NCBI GenBank assembly: GCA_016709725.1
Contig: JADJMG010000007.1
Coordinates: forward strand, 186,001 to 250,000
Reading direction: 5' to 3'
Length of the DNA: 64,000 bases
Origin: Bacteroidota bacterium
Lineage (GTDB): Bacteria > Bacteroidota > Bacteroidia > AKYH767-A > OLB10
Part shown: positions 55,543 to 64,000 of the stretch, one piece after another
Layout of the letters: every line of letters starts with the position of its first letter
Numbering within the stretch: position 1 is the first letter of the stretch
Made by a program: the position numbers and the translations under genes
Notes under the pieces: generated by a model
The model's input: only the letters and a program-made list of their open reading frames with translations
Told to the model about the DNA's origin: nothing
Database searches by the model: none

Positions 55543-56685
55543 TTATAGACTTTTTAACATTTCCATGGCTTGCTTTTCAAATTCTCCTTTAAAAGGGAGC
55601 ACTTTCTCAAACGATTGCTTAGCAGCACTTTTATTGTCGAGTTTAAGATAACTGAGCCCCATATACCAACAAGCCGCTTCTCGATAAGTGGATTGATTTG
55701 TTTGTATATATTTTTCCAGCTTGCTCAATGCGAGATGTGGATTATCAATTAAAAAATAACTCACTCCATTATAAAACAGGGCTTCGGGTTTGTTGGTACA
55801 TTGCTCCAAATAGGCGATAGCAGCCGCGTACTTTTTATTTTTGTATTCTTTTATTCCTTTTTTATACAAATCATCTGTACTGAACTTATTGGAATCGTCA
55901 CTTGCTCCTTCATCTTTTTGTCGAGCAGAAGAAGTCGTAACCTGTGCAGCTGACTTTTTTTGAACAACAGCTACTTCGCTAGTACTAGTTCCTGACTGTA
56001 CATTTTCTGATGCAGCTAGGTCTGCTTCGGGAGCTTTAACTACTTCATTTTTGGATTTACTAGTTTCTGCATCACTTTCCTCTTTCGCTTCAGCTGCTGG
56101 AACTGCTGAAAAAATTTCTTCGTTTCCTTTTTGATTTGATTCAGGTGTTGATTCAGCCATGGCATCGTCTACCTGTACTTCTCTTTCTAAAACGGTTGGA
56201 GCTTGGTTTTTTGATAATGGTGCTATTTGCTCGTTGGGAACTTGCATTTCTTGATTCTCTTGCAAAGGTTCTGAGGAAATTTCAGATGGAGCAGGATACG
56301 CTACCGACTTTTCACTCATCAATTCCTGCGTATTATTTTTTGGAATCACCATCCATAACGTAAATGTGCTAATAAAAATAAGTACAATGGCCGCTGCCAT
56401 TCTCCATGGAAATAAAACTTTTACTTTTTCATCGTTATCTTCTTCCTCTTCGGAAGTCATGGAATCAATTTCTAAATTCAACTCTTCTTCAATGGCTAAA
56501 AGTGAATTCGGATTTTCCATCATTTGAATTCCTTCAAGCGCATCGGAACAAAATTCACAGTCTAGTAAATGTTTTTCAATACGATGTTGCTCTTGAGTAC
56601 TCAATATGCCCTGAGTATAATCCAGCATCTCCTGACTGCTTAGGCAGGGTGTATTTTGATGGTGGTTCGACATATTGTTATTCAT
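55543..56685 (-). CDS. Anti-sigma factor with zinc-finger, membrane helix and TPR domain
   Basis: The 380-residue protein has an N-terminal zf-HC2 motif (RIEKHLLDCEFCSDALEGIQ, His-Cys-Cys), which binds sigma factors. One membrane helix (AAAIVLIFISTFTLWMVIP, near residues 95-113) follows. A long low-complexity periplasmic stretch (about 115-270) is rich in Ala, Ser, Glu and Gln. A C-terminal TPR region (YKKGIKEYKNKKYAAAIAYL, HLALSKLEKYIQTNQS, SYLKLDNKSAAKQSFEKVLP) ends it. It overlaps the sigma gene by 8 bases, so the two are translated together. Signals are probably sensed through the TPR part outside the membrane. Confidence 0.92.
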   Translation of the reverse strand: MNNNMSNHHQNTPCLSSQEMLDYTQGILSTQEQHRIEKHLLDCEFCSDALEGIQMMENPNSLLAIEEELNLEIDSMTSEEEEDNDEKVKVLFPWRMAAAIVLIFISTFTLWMVIPKNNTQELMSEKSVAYPAPSEISSEPLQENQEMQVPNEQIAPLSKNQAPTVLEREVQVDDAMAESTPESNQKGNEEIFSAVPAAEAKEESDAETSKSKNEVVKAPEADLAASENVQSGTSTSEVAVVQKKSAAQVTTSSARQKDEGASDDSNKFSTDDLYKKGIKEYKNKKYAAAIAYLEQCTNKPEALFYNGVSYFLIDNPHLALSKLEKYIQTNQSTYREAACWYMGLSYLKLDNKSAAKQSFEKVLPFKGEFEKQAMEMLKSL

Positions 56686-57247
56686 TTTTAAGCATTAAAA
56701 TTTTCAAATTCCTTTTACCATTTTGGATATAGCTTTTTACTTGGTTCAATGTAAATCCGGTGATGGTCGCTACTTCCTGATAACACTTTTGTTCTAAGTA
56801 AAAAAGTTGGATGCACTGTTGTTGATGGGGGTCAAGTTGCTTTAAGGCGGCTTCCATATGTTGCAATTTCAACTCCTCTTCCTGCTTTTCTTCTGCACTC
56901 GCGGCCCCATGATGCAATCCCACGTCAGTTTCCATAACATAGGAGTCCACTCGACTAATTTCTTTCGGCTTGGTTCGTAATTGCATATAGCAGTGGTTCT
57001 TTACCACTGTATGCAACCATCCTTTGAAAAATTGGATTTCATGCTTTTTCAAATCCGTCAGCAGTTTTTCAAAGATCTGACTCACCGCATCTTTACTCGC
57101 ATCTTCATCTTTCAAATATTTCATGCACACAGCATACACCATATGCGTGTACCGCTTAAAAAGGATGCCTACACCCTCATTCCCTTTACCTGACTTGTAA
57201 AGAGCAATTAATTCTTCGTCGCTATGTTGATGGAGAGATGGATTCAC
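56678..57247 (-). CDS. ECF-type RNA polymerase sigma factor
   Basis: The 189-residue protein has sigma region 2 (LFKRYTHMVYAVCMKYLKDE, DASKDAVSQIFEKLL) and region 4 (LKQLDPHQQQCIQLFYLEQK, CYQEVATITGFTLNQVKSYI, NGKRNLKIL), with no region 3, which marks the ECF group. Start codon is GTG. The anti-sigma gene overlaps its end. A TACTTTTG motif 14 bases before the start could be its housekeeping promoter. A giant surface protein is encoded divergently (57558), so that gene might be a target, though its promoter looks of the housekeeping kind. Confidence 0.93.
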   Translation of the reverse strand: MNPSLHQHSDEELIALYKSGKGNEGVGILFKRYTHMVYAVCMKYLKDEDASKDAVSQIFEKLLTDLKKHEIQFFKGWLHTVVKNHCYMQLRTKPKEISRVDSYVMETDVGLHHGAASAEEKQEEELKLQHMEAALKQLDPHQQQCIQLFYLEQKCYQEVATITGFTLNQVKSYIQNGKRNLKILMLKNE

Positions 57248-57260
57248 CGATTCGAGGAAT

Positions 57261-57268
57261 CAAAAGTA
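57261..57268 (-). promoter_or_regulatory. -7 promoter element of the sigma gene
   Basis: The minus strand reads TACTTTTG (TAnnTTTG), 13 bases before the GTG start. Confidence 0.4.
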
Positions 57269-57323
57269 ATAAAGGCGGATGAGTTATATTAATCTAGAAT
57301 AAGCTTCGTGCTTCGCTCCAGTT

Positions 57324-57353
57324 TTTGTGTTAATCTTAAGTCACATAGTTTTG
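57324..57353 (+). promoter_or_regulatory. Likely promoter of the giant surface-protein gene
   Basis: TTTG at 57324-57327 and TAGTTTTG at 57346-57353 are 18 bases apart, a normal Bacteroidota -33/-7 spacing. This would give a leader of about 200 bases before the ATG at 57558. The rest of the 310-base gap, 57354-57557, holds nothing I can name. Confidence 0.45.
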
Positions 57354-57557
57354 AAGCATTTCCATTTGCTAAGATGGATTTAATCTAGGATATATTAAAT
57401 GCAACTAATTGTAATTAAGGTATTTAATGATTTATAATGAAAGGTTTATTATTATAATCTGATTCTGAAATTTTCAATACCTCATCTAATCTAATAAATC
57501 ATATATTCGTATATTCATTCTTCTAGTTTTAATTCCTCAATTTAATAGCTCTTCTCT

Positions 57558-60500
57558 ATGAAAAAATTTCTACTCCTCTTAACATTATTTTCTTCTTTTT
57601 TCACAAATGTCGCAATTTCTCAAATCGATTTAATTCTTACCACTCCCGCAAATGTAGGTGCGTGTCAGATTAATTCCTATGTAGGACAATATCTAGGAAC
57701 AGGGGTAGCCCAAGACTTGTCTATTGCTTCCACGATTATCAATAATGACACATTAACTTGTGGTATTTCTAATGGAAGCTTGGTGATAGTAGATAGTATC
57801 AAAAATCAAAACGGAGCTACTATTACACCGAGTCAAACATTTACAGATTCAACAAATGGCAGTTGGTCTGCAACGCTACCTATTGTTTTAATTTCAGACA
57901 CAGTCTTTATTTATTATCACATCATAATTGATTGTTCGGTTATACCAACAGGTTCATCGATTCCATCTCTGCAATTAGTTCAAACGTGGACGGATTCGTC
58001 AAACACTTTTGAAATAAATAGTTCAGGAAATACCGACACTTCCAATACCATTAAATACCCCTTGCTTGTAAATCTATCTCCCCCAAGTTATACGATGGGA
58101 TATAAAGATACGATTGAACTTGCCTTTATTTTTGCAAACTCAGGTACAGCAGATGCCAATATCAATATTTCCTTTACTCCTGATTTGACCCAGTATTGCG
58201 GAGCAATAGACAATATTGATTATTATTATAAAGTTGGAATTTTAGGCACACCAACATCATTTATTCCAACTGATTCTTTTTCTGTATCTATCCCAATAAA
58301 TGATTCTTTATTCATTATTCAAAAGGTGGTGAGTATTTCCTGTTTCGGAGGATTATGCGAACCAAACGCAGAGTTTAAGTGGCGTTGTCAACTAGACTCT
58401 ATCTATGAATCTTCGTTTTGTGATTCTTGTTATGGCTCTAAGGAATTAAATTATTCCATACAAAACGCTATTTCTCCTGTGCTTCATATTGACAGGCTTT
58501 TGCCTGTTTCTGATTACGAAGCCAATTTTGATACTTCTTGTGTGAATCAAGATACGTCACTGCTTCGAGAGTGGAAGTTTAAAATTTATGTTACAGGTGA
58601 TGGATTACTAGATTCCGCTTTTGTTCATTTTCACAATAGTAACCCTACCGGTTTTAATACACTAAGTCTCATTCCTTTTTCCTCCATTGAGATCGATACT
58701 TTTTTTAATTCAGGTGGATGTCATTTAGATACAGCATATTTTATTAACCCAAATGCTTTATGTAGTACAGCCATCACCGATCCGCTTGGTTTTCTAAATC
58801 TCACACCACACAATTTTGGAAAAAACGATTCCATTATTCTTAGTTTTAAAACATATCGTTGCGTAGAAGAAGTAGATACTTTATTTAATCTTCCAAAATA
58901 TTTTAACACTTGGAAATTTGAAGGTTCTTTTTCCAGAAGTATTTGCCATGATAATATTATTCCTACTTATAATCCTTCGTATGCAAAATATAATATTACC
59001 GACCACGTAGGAGCAAATGTTTTTCAGAATTTATATTTCGCTCCAACCATTACCGACTTATCTGCTTCCAATGAAAAGGCTACACCCATTGATTCACTCT
59101 GGGGAGATTCAGCCCATTTTGAAATTGAACTAAAAGGTTACTTGTGGGAAACAATGGACAATCAATTGTTCGGTTGTTATAAAGATTCTCTGAATGGTTG
59201 TATCCCCGAAGGGTATTTGCGTATTACCATAGACACAGAAACAGGACTTGCGCCTTCAATGTTGGATTCGATGGTGCAATTACGTTATCTTGATAGCTTA
59301 GGAAGCGAAGTGTTAATTTCTCCTGAGTATTATTACACCAACATTCCTGATGACTCTTGCAAAAAAGGCATAACGAATTTGTATTACAAACTCTCTTCAC
59401 CTGGTGTTATTACAGCACTAAAAACTGGATTTTTTGATTTTACACTTAAATCCTGTTGCGGTGGACAAAATGGAGGTGTTCCTTATGCCGTTAAATTTTA
59501 TTTCTTATTAGACCCGAGCGGAGATTGTTTAAATTTAACGTACCCGGTTTCGGAACATGACACAATTCCCGTTTGTGATGGTGGAGATGGTTGTGCATGG
59601 CTTCCTCTTTCGAGTGTAGAAGATGATATAGTAGTACATTGCCCAGGCTGTGTTACCCCAGGCATTGTGGTGAGTAATTATTCTATTTACCGAAGCTCAT
59701 TTGGATTACAAGATTCCGATAATGACGGAAAAGCGGACGACAGTTTAACTCAAATCGAAAAAGGCACAACTTGGTTCAATCAAAATAGATCAAAGCTAAA
59801 AACATCATATGCAGGAGTTGGGGATAAACTTGAAGATCGATTATCGGCTTATTTTGGAGCAGGAGACCCATTCGCAGACGGATATAATTATCCAATGATG
59901 GTTAGCCAAAATGCAGATCTCAACTATTTGCAACTCTCAAGAAAAATCCCACTTGGAAATTCCCTGATGGATATTACTGTTGATACCATCGTAATTTACA
60001 TTGATACGCCTGACAACACCCAAACCGAACTTTGTATTGAATGCGTGGAGTATGGAATCAGTCCTACCCAATTTTCAACTCAAAGGAAGCTCATCATTTC
60101 GGGTGCTTCCGTCAATAATTATTTATATACCGTAGGTGACTATTATCTTTTTACGTTCTCGTCTTGGGACTCGGCAGGCAGTTGGATCGGTAACTTACAT
60201 AACTCAACATTTACCACCGATTCGAGTATAAACCACCCTTTACATGGTTTTTTTGAAAATCAACGCTATCGGATAAGGATAAACTACAGCATTTGTGGTA
60301 ACTTTATGATGGCAAACAATGACATTAAAACTGAGGTAGAAGACGTGAGAAAGGAATCCGAAATAAAAAATACAATGTGGCTTTCGGGTAGTCCAAAGCC
60401 TGCGAACCCTTTTGACTCTTCCTTTTTTGCACAACCTGCCAGTGATACCTTACTGCATCTAGAAGGTTGGTCTTTTCCGCCTGATACTATTGGATCGGAA

Positions 60501-63500
60501 GTAGATTCTCTTTTTGCCGACGAGTATTTATTTATCTGTGAAGATTTTGGAGGCAAACTTTATTTCTTTTCGCACGATGGACGAAATAATTCATCTGTAG
60601 GAGATCAACAACTTGATTGTATTAAGTCTATTCATATTTCATCGGAGTCCAGAGTGGGAGGTGGTTTATTAAAAGTGTATCCGTACGAATACCGACCTGC
60701 TACATTTCAAGCCAGTGAATACAGGGTTATTGTTCCACCCAATTATTACATTAGTTCTTCTTATGTAAGTAATACGATTAACCTCAACGATTCAATGACG
60801 AGCGATATTATTTATTTTTCGGTTATTGATACTACGGGAACAGTTAGTATATATGACTCTTTATTTTCATGTATGCCCTGCCTTACCGATTCATCCATTA
60901 CCGACACCAACCTTCTTTATTTTGGAAGCAGTTATACAAGCCGTGCAATCTATTTAGAACTTAAGCCTTTCAACTGCATTGATAGTCTTTTGATTAAAGA
61001 AACGGATTCCATTGTTAAAATTATTTTCACTACCAACCGCAATACTTGTATTGATATCAGCAGTTGTGCTCAAGCCTTAAGCGATACAGTATGGACTCTT
61101 CCTTATGAAGATGTAAATTTTACAATCAATCCAAACGATACCATTTCTTATATTAAAAATGTAACAGGTCTTGAAAATAAAATTTGTTTTCCTTTTTCGC
61201 TCTCTAATCCTTCTATAACAGGAAGCACTTATGCTCCTAATTATTTTCTGTATATGCCTTCTTTAAACGATGTTCCCTTTCTTTCAGGATGGACATTGCT
61301 CAATACAACGACAGGAATTCTCGTGCCAATGGTGGATTCTGTGTTTCAAATAGACAGTGTGCTAGAGGCAAATGAACCTTCTGGAAATTACGAGCTTTGT
61401 GCAAATTTCATTTCTTGTCCCAATAATGATTCTAATGAACTCAAACTTCAATTTGGTTGGCACTGTGATGGGTATCCATCTAAATCAGATAGTGATACTG
61501 TATGTGGTTCAACTTTTATAACTTTAAATATTATAACAGACTCGACAAGAGTAAATGAATTGGGAAAGATTTTAGTTCCCCGTGATATCATTACTTATTC
61601 ATTGTGCGCTCCCTTCACTTATAAAAAATGTTTTAAGTCCGTTGATCGGGGAGCGGTTTCTCCAATTTCCTTTTTGATAGAAACGCCTGATGCTTGGCTC
61701 AATTTTGTTTCTTTTTATGTGAGTCGTGACTCTTGCCCCAATAATTCTATTCCCGTTTTATTACAACCAGATTCAATAGGATCTAATACTTTTTCCATTC
61801 CTGATTCTGCGCTTACTTTACTTGGCTATCAAGATTCACTTTTACATTTTCAAGATTGTTTATGTGGCGCGATTACTTTCCAATCGGAATGCGATACTGC
61901 AGGAGGCTACCTACCCAATATCCAACTTAGCGGAGAGAGTTATTGTGGCGATACAATTAGCATTCAAGTACTTACTTTATATGAAGCGGTTTGGGATAGT
62001 ACAAGTGCATGCCATGACTGTTTTACACTAAAGAAAACCGCAAGCTCATCTACTATTTCGGAATATGACACTATGAGTTTTAATATTATTATTTGTTCAA
62101 CAAATACAGGTCAAGATACAGTTACCCTAACTGAAACTTTGCCCGCAAATTTCGTCTTAACGAGTGCAATTCCTTCTTTTGTAATTATGGATTCTATAAG
62201 TTGTGATACTATTGTTGTAGAAGGTTACTTTACTCAACCAGGAATTTGTTTAACTAATACGAATATTGTCCAAATAAATTATTCTAACTTCGATAGTTTA
62301 AATCAAAATACATTTATAGAAGATAGTTTATTGGCATCAGCATGCATTGATGTAAGTATCGCTTGCGTTGATCCTAACACAATTTCCATAAAAGATGGCA
62401 GTTACTCCCATAATTATTCTTCTACTTATAGCAATACTTCTTTTTATATCAAAGGACTGTTTACTATTGATTCGAATTTAACTCTAAATAATTGTACTGT
62501 ATTTATGGCCGCTGGGGCCCAAATTATTATTGTAAGCAATGTAATGTTTAGTTTGGATAGCAATACAAATATAATAGGATGCGACACCATGTGGCAAGGC
62601 ATACTCATGGAGCCTGGAGCTGGAATAGAAGTCTTCAATGGAAGTAAAATTAATGATGCAAATAGAGCCATTCAAATTGATGATGAATGTGAATTGTATT
62701 TAACCAATGCACAATTTTACGATAACATTGTAGGCGTATATTCGGAATCGAGAAATGGTGATTCATATAGATTTCAAGCCTTCTCTGTTACAGGAACAAC
62801 TTTTGATTTTAATGGTAGCTTACGCCCAGATTACGTGGGACAGCCCATTCATGGTTCAATTCCAAATGCAGGCATCAATTTAACAGATGTTTCTATAGAA
62901 GGTATTGAAATTGGAAAATATGGTGCGGGTATGAATAGTTTTCAAAATATGAATTTTGGAGTGAAGGGTTTAAGATGTGATATCAATATTTTGAATAGTC
63001 AATTTTCCAATATTGTTGCTCCCGATGATAGCATTTATAAAATAGTAGGGACAGCTATTTACATGGAAGGAGACTTACAACAAAGTATTCCTAGTAATTT
63101 ACGAGTATTGCCTGTTGGAAGTGGAGTAAATACAATTTCAAATTGCGAACGAGGAGTCTTTGCATCCTATAGCGATATGGTGGTTTCAAATTGTAAAATT
63201 ATGGATGTGAATACTGGTGTGGAATGTACGCAAAATCATTATTTAAGGAGTGCTTTAGTTACCGAGTGCACAATCAACGCGAGAAAATATGGGATTTCAT
63301 ACTATGGCAATACAGGTGCAAAAAATGTGATTGCGACTTTTAATTCGATTTCCATTAACGGTTCCGATATAGGCATTGGAATTTCAGTTATTGAACCAAG
63401 TATCGGTCTTAATACTATTTATGACTTTTCATACAATTATCCAATTACAATGACAAATGCTCATGCGGGAATTTATCTAAGTAAGATTTATAAACCGAAA

Positions 63501-64000
63501 GTTTCATGCAATAAAATTACATTGAAACAAGGATTTGGAAATGCTAAATTAAATGCAGGGATAATAGTGAACGACTGTCTTGGCGCCCAATTAAATAATA
63601 ATATTGCAAAGGGCTATTCAGAATTCTATACAAAAAATATTGGCGTATTATGCAATGCAAGTACAAATACAAGTTTATACTGTAATTTAGTGGACAGTAG
63701 CGGATATGGTTTTTACTTTGGCGGAATTTGTCCTGGTACACAACTCAAAGGTAATTCCATGATACATCATTATCAAGGATTGCACTTAAATAGCGCAGCG
63801 GTTATTGGCTTGCAAACTCATAACGGAAACAAATGGTATAATCCTGATACTTCAAAGTATGATGCTGTGAATTTTAATTGGAAACAACAATCACAACTTT
63901 TGTTTTCACTTCTTACTATCAATCCAAGTCTTCCACAAATTTATCAACCCAAAATTCCGTTAGATAGTACAATATTCCCTTTTGTGTACAATTCAGATTG
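57558..64000 (+). CDS. Giant secreted surface protein with DUF11-like and beta-helix domains (C terminus beyond window)
   Basis: An unbroken frame of 2147 codons starts with a signal peptide (MKKFLLLLTLFSSFFTNVAISQ) and is still open at the window end; I checked the phase at several points. DUF11-like repeats occur at about residues 170-260 (YTMGYKDTIELAFIFANSG) and 1490-1560 (SEYDTMSFNIIICSTNTGQ). A calcium-loop-like DSDNDGKADD is near residue 720. From about 1610 there is a right-handed beta-helix with short rungs (NLTLNNCTVFMAAGAQIII, CDTMWQGILMEPGAGIEVF, NDANRAIQIDD). Cys pairs are frequent. It probably ends in a T9SS sorting domain beyond the window. A cell-surface adhesin role is likely but inferred. 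Confidence 0.9.
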   Translation, partial: MKKFLLLLTLFSSFFTNVAISQIDLILTTPANVGACQINSYVGQYLGTGVAQDLSIASTIINNDTLTCGISNGSLVIVDSIKNQNGATITPSQTFTDSTNGSWSATLPIVLISDTVFIYYHIIIDCSVIPTGSSIPSLQLVQTWTDSSNTFEINSSGNTDTSNTIKYPLLVNLSPPSYTMGYKDTIELAFIFANSGTADANINISFTPDLTQYCGAIDNIDYYYKVGILGTPTSFIPTDSFSVSIPINDSLFIIQKVVSISCFGGLCEPNAEFKWRCQLDSIYESSFCDSCYGSKELNYSIQNAISPVLHIDRLLPVSDYEANFDTSCVNQDTSLLREWKFKIYVTGDGLLDSAFVHFHNSNPTGFNTLSLIPFSSIEIDTFFNSGGCHLDTAYFINPNALCSTAITDPLGFLNLTPHNFGKNDSIILSFKTYRCVEEVDTLFNLPKYFNTWKFEGSFSRSICHDNIIPTYNPSYAKYNITDHVGANVFQNLYFAPTITDLSASNEKATPIDSLWGDSAHFEIELKGYLWETMDNQLFGCYKDSLNGCIPEGYLRITIDTETGLAPSMLDSMVQLRYLDSLGSEVLISPEYYYTNIPDDSCKKGITNLYYKLSSPGVITALKTGFFDFTLKSCCGGQNGGVPYAVKFYFLLDPSGDCLNLTYPVSEHDTIPVCDGGDGCAWLPLSSVEDDIVVHCPGCVTPGIVVSNYSIYRSSFGLQDSDNDGKADDSLTQIEKGTTWFNQNRSKLKTSYAGVGDKLEDRLSAYFGAGDPFADGYNYPMMVSQNADLNYLQLSRKIPLGNSLMDITVDTIVIYIDTPDNTQTELCIECVEYGISPTQFSTQRKLIISGASVNNYLYTVGDYYLFTFSSWDSAGSWIGNLHNSTFTTDSSINHPLHGFFENQRYRIRINYSICGNFMMANNDIKTEVEDVRKESEIKNTMWLSGSPKPANPFDSSFFAQPASDTLLHLEGWSFPPDTIGSEVDSLFADEYLFICEDFGGKLYFFSHDGRNNSSVGDQQLDCIKSIHISSESRVGGGLLKVYPYEYRPATFQASEYRVIVPPNYYISSSYVSNTINLNDSMTSDIIYFSVIDTTGTVSIYDSLFSCMPCLTDSSITDTNLLYFGSSYTSRAIYLELKPFNCIDSLLIKETDSIVKIIFTTNRNTCIDISSCAQALSDTVWTLPYEDVNFTINPNDTISYIKNVTGLENKICFPFSLSNPSITGSTYAPNYFLYMPSLNDVPFLSGWTLLNTTTGILVPMVDSVFQIDSVLEANEPSGNYELCANFISCPNNDSNELKLQFGWHCDGYPSKSDSDTVCGSTFITLNIITDSTRVNELGKILVPRDIITYSLCAPFTYKKCFKSVDRGAVSPISFLIETPDAWLNFVSFYVSRDSCPNNSIPVLLQPDSIGSNTFSIPDSALTLLGYQDSLLHFQDCLCGAITFQSECDTAGGYLPNIQLSGESYCGDTISIQVLTLYEAVWDSTSACHDCFTLKKTASSSTISEYDTMSFNIIICSTNTGQDTVTLTETLPANFVLTSAIPSFVIMDSISCDTIVVEGYFTQPGICLTNTNIVQINYSNFDSLNQNTFIEDSLLASACIDVSIACVDPNTISIKDGSYSHNYSSTYSNTSFYIKGLFTIDSNLTLNNCTVFMAAGAQIIIVSNVMFSLDSNTNIIGCDTMWQGILMEPGAGIEVFNGSKINDANRAIQIDDECELYLTNAQFYDNIVGVYSESRNGDSYRFQAFSVTGTTFDFNGSLRPDYVGQPIHGSIPNAGINLTDVSIEGIEIGKYGAGMNSFQNMNFGVKGLRCDINILNSQFSNIVAPDDSIYKIVGTAIYMEGDLQQSIPSNLRVLPVGSGVNTISNCERGVFASYSDMVVSNCKIMDVNTGVECTQNHYLRSALVTECTINARKYGISYYGNTGAKNVIATFNSISINGSDIGIGISVIEPSIGLNTIYDFSYNYPITMTNAHAGIYLSKIYKPKVSCNKITLKQGFGNAKLNAGIIVNDCLGAQLNNNIAKGYSEFYTKNIGVLCNASTNTSLYCNLVDSSGYGFYFGGICPGTQLKGNSMIHHYQGLHLNSAAVIGLQTHNGNKWYNPDTSKYDAVNFNWKQQSQLLFSLLTINPSLPQIYQPKIPLDSTIFPFVYNSD

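Noticed and set aside
57558..64000. Short minus-strand frames inside the giant gene
   Set aside because: They fall on the reverse of a continuous plus-strand frame with a signal peptide and recognisable domains.
1..64000. CRISPR array, restriction system or other defence island
   Set aside because: No regularly spaced direct repeats and no cas, restriction or toxin-antitoxin proteins were found.

Overview
The window is AT-rich DNA from a member of the Bacteroidota, most likely a free-living relative of the Flavobacteriales, and probably from a draft or metagenome assembly. Four things point there. Many secreted proteins end in type IX secretion (T9SS, Por secretion) sorting domains. No clear Shine-Dalgarno sequences are seen. 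Promoter -7 motifs fit TAnnTTTG. Families typical of the phylum are present (SprB-like repeats, LruC domain, M1 and S8 peptidases with Por tails, YceI).

Layout. 1-1.2 kb: start of a DUF4199-like membrane protein, the SRP RNA and a TalC/Fsa-type transaldolase. 1.2-7.8 kb: a MITE/REP-like repeat, a TPR protein, a frameshifted T9SS cargo gene and a heavily decayed T9SS cargo pseudogene. 7.8-21.5 kb: housekeeping genes, notably four tRNA maturation genes (miaA, cca, mnmA, truA), an MsbA-like ABC exporter and tpiA, mixed with a secreted subtilisin that follows two tandem paralogous lipoproteins. 21.5-43.7 kb: a surface polysaccharide region. It holds a hybrid histidine kinase, a CheY-like regulator, an initiating sugar transferase with a pseudo-receiver N terminus, a short TolC-like protein, a Wzc-like protein, a flippase, an O-antigen ligase/polymerase and several glycosyltransferases, plus an acyltransferase, a methyltransferase, and an LruC lipoprotein paired with a beta-helix protein. 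43.9-57.2 kb: kdsA, an RlmI-like methyltransferase, an M1 peptidase, an SprB-repeat protein, a MarR regulator with an SLC13 transporter, YceI, a GT9 glycosyltransferase, and a sigma/anti-sigma pair. 57.56 kb to the end: one unbroken reading frame of at least 2147 codons for a giant surface protein that runs off the window.

Two patterns cut across the region. At least ten otherwise intact genes are broken by what looks like one missing base, usually in a short A or G run and nearly always in the same direction. This looks like consensus under-calling rather than gene decay, and I annotate these genes over their full repaired span. Several promoters also place the -7 motif only 3-10 bases before the start codon, which suggests leaderless or near-leaderless mRNAs.

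The most interesting candidate systems are the polysaccharide locus, where a pseudo-receiver is fused to the initiating sugar transferase beside its own kinase and regulator, and the sigma/anti-sigma pair divergent from the giant adhesin.
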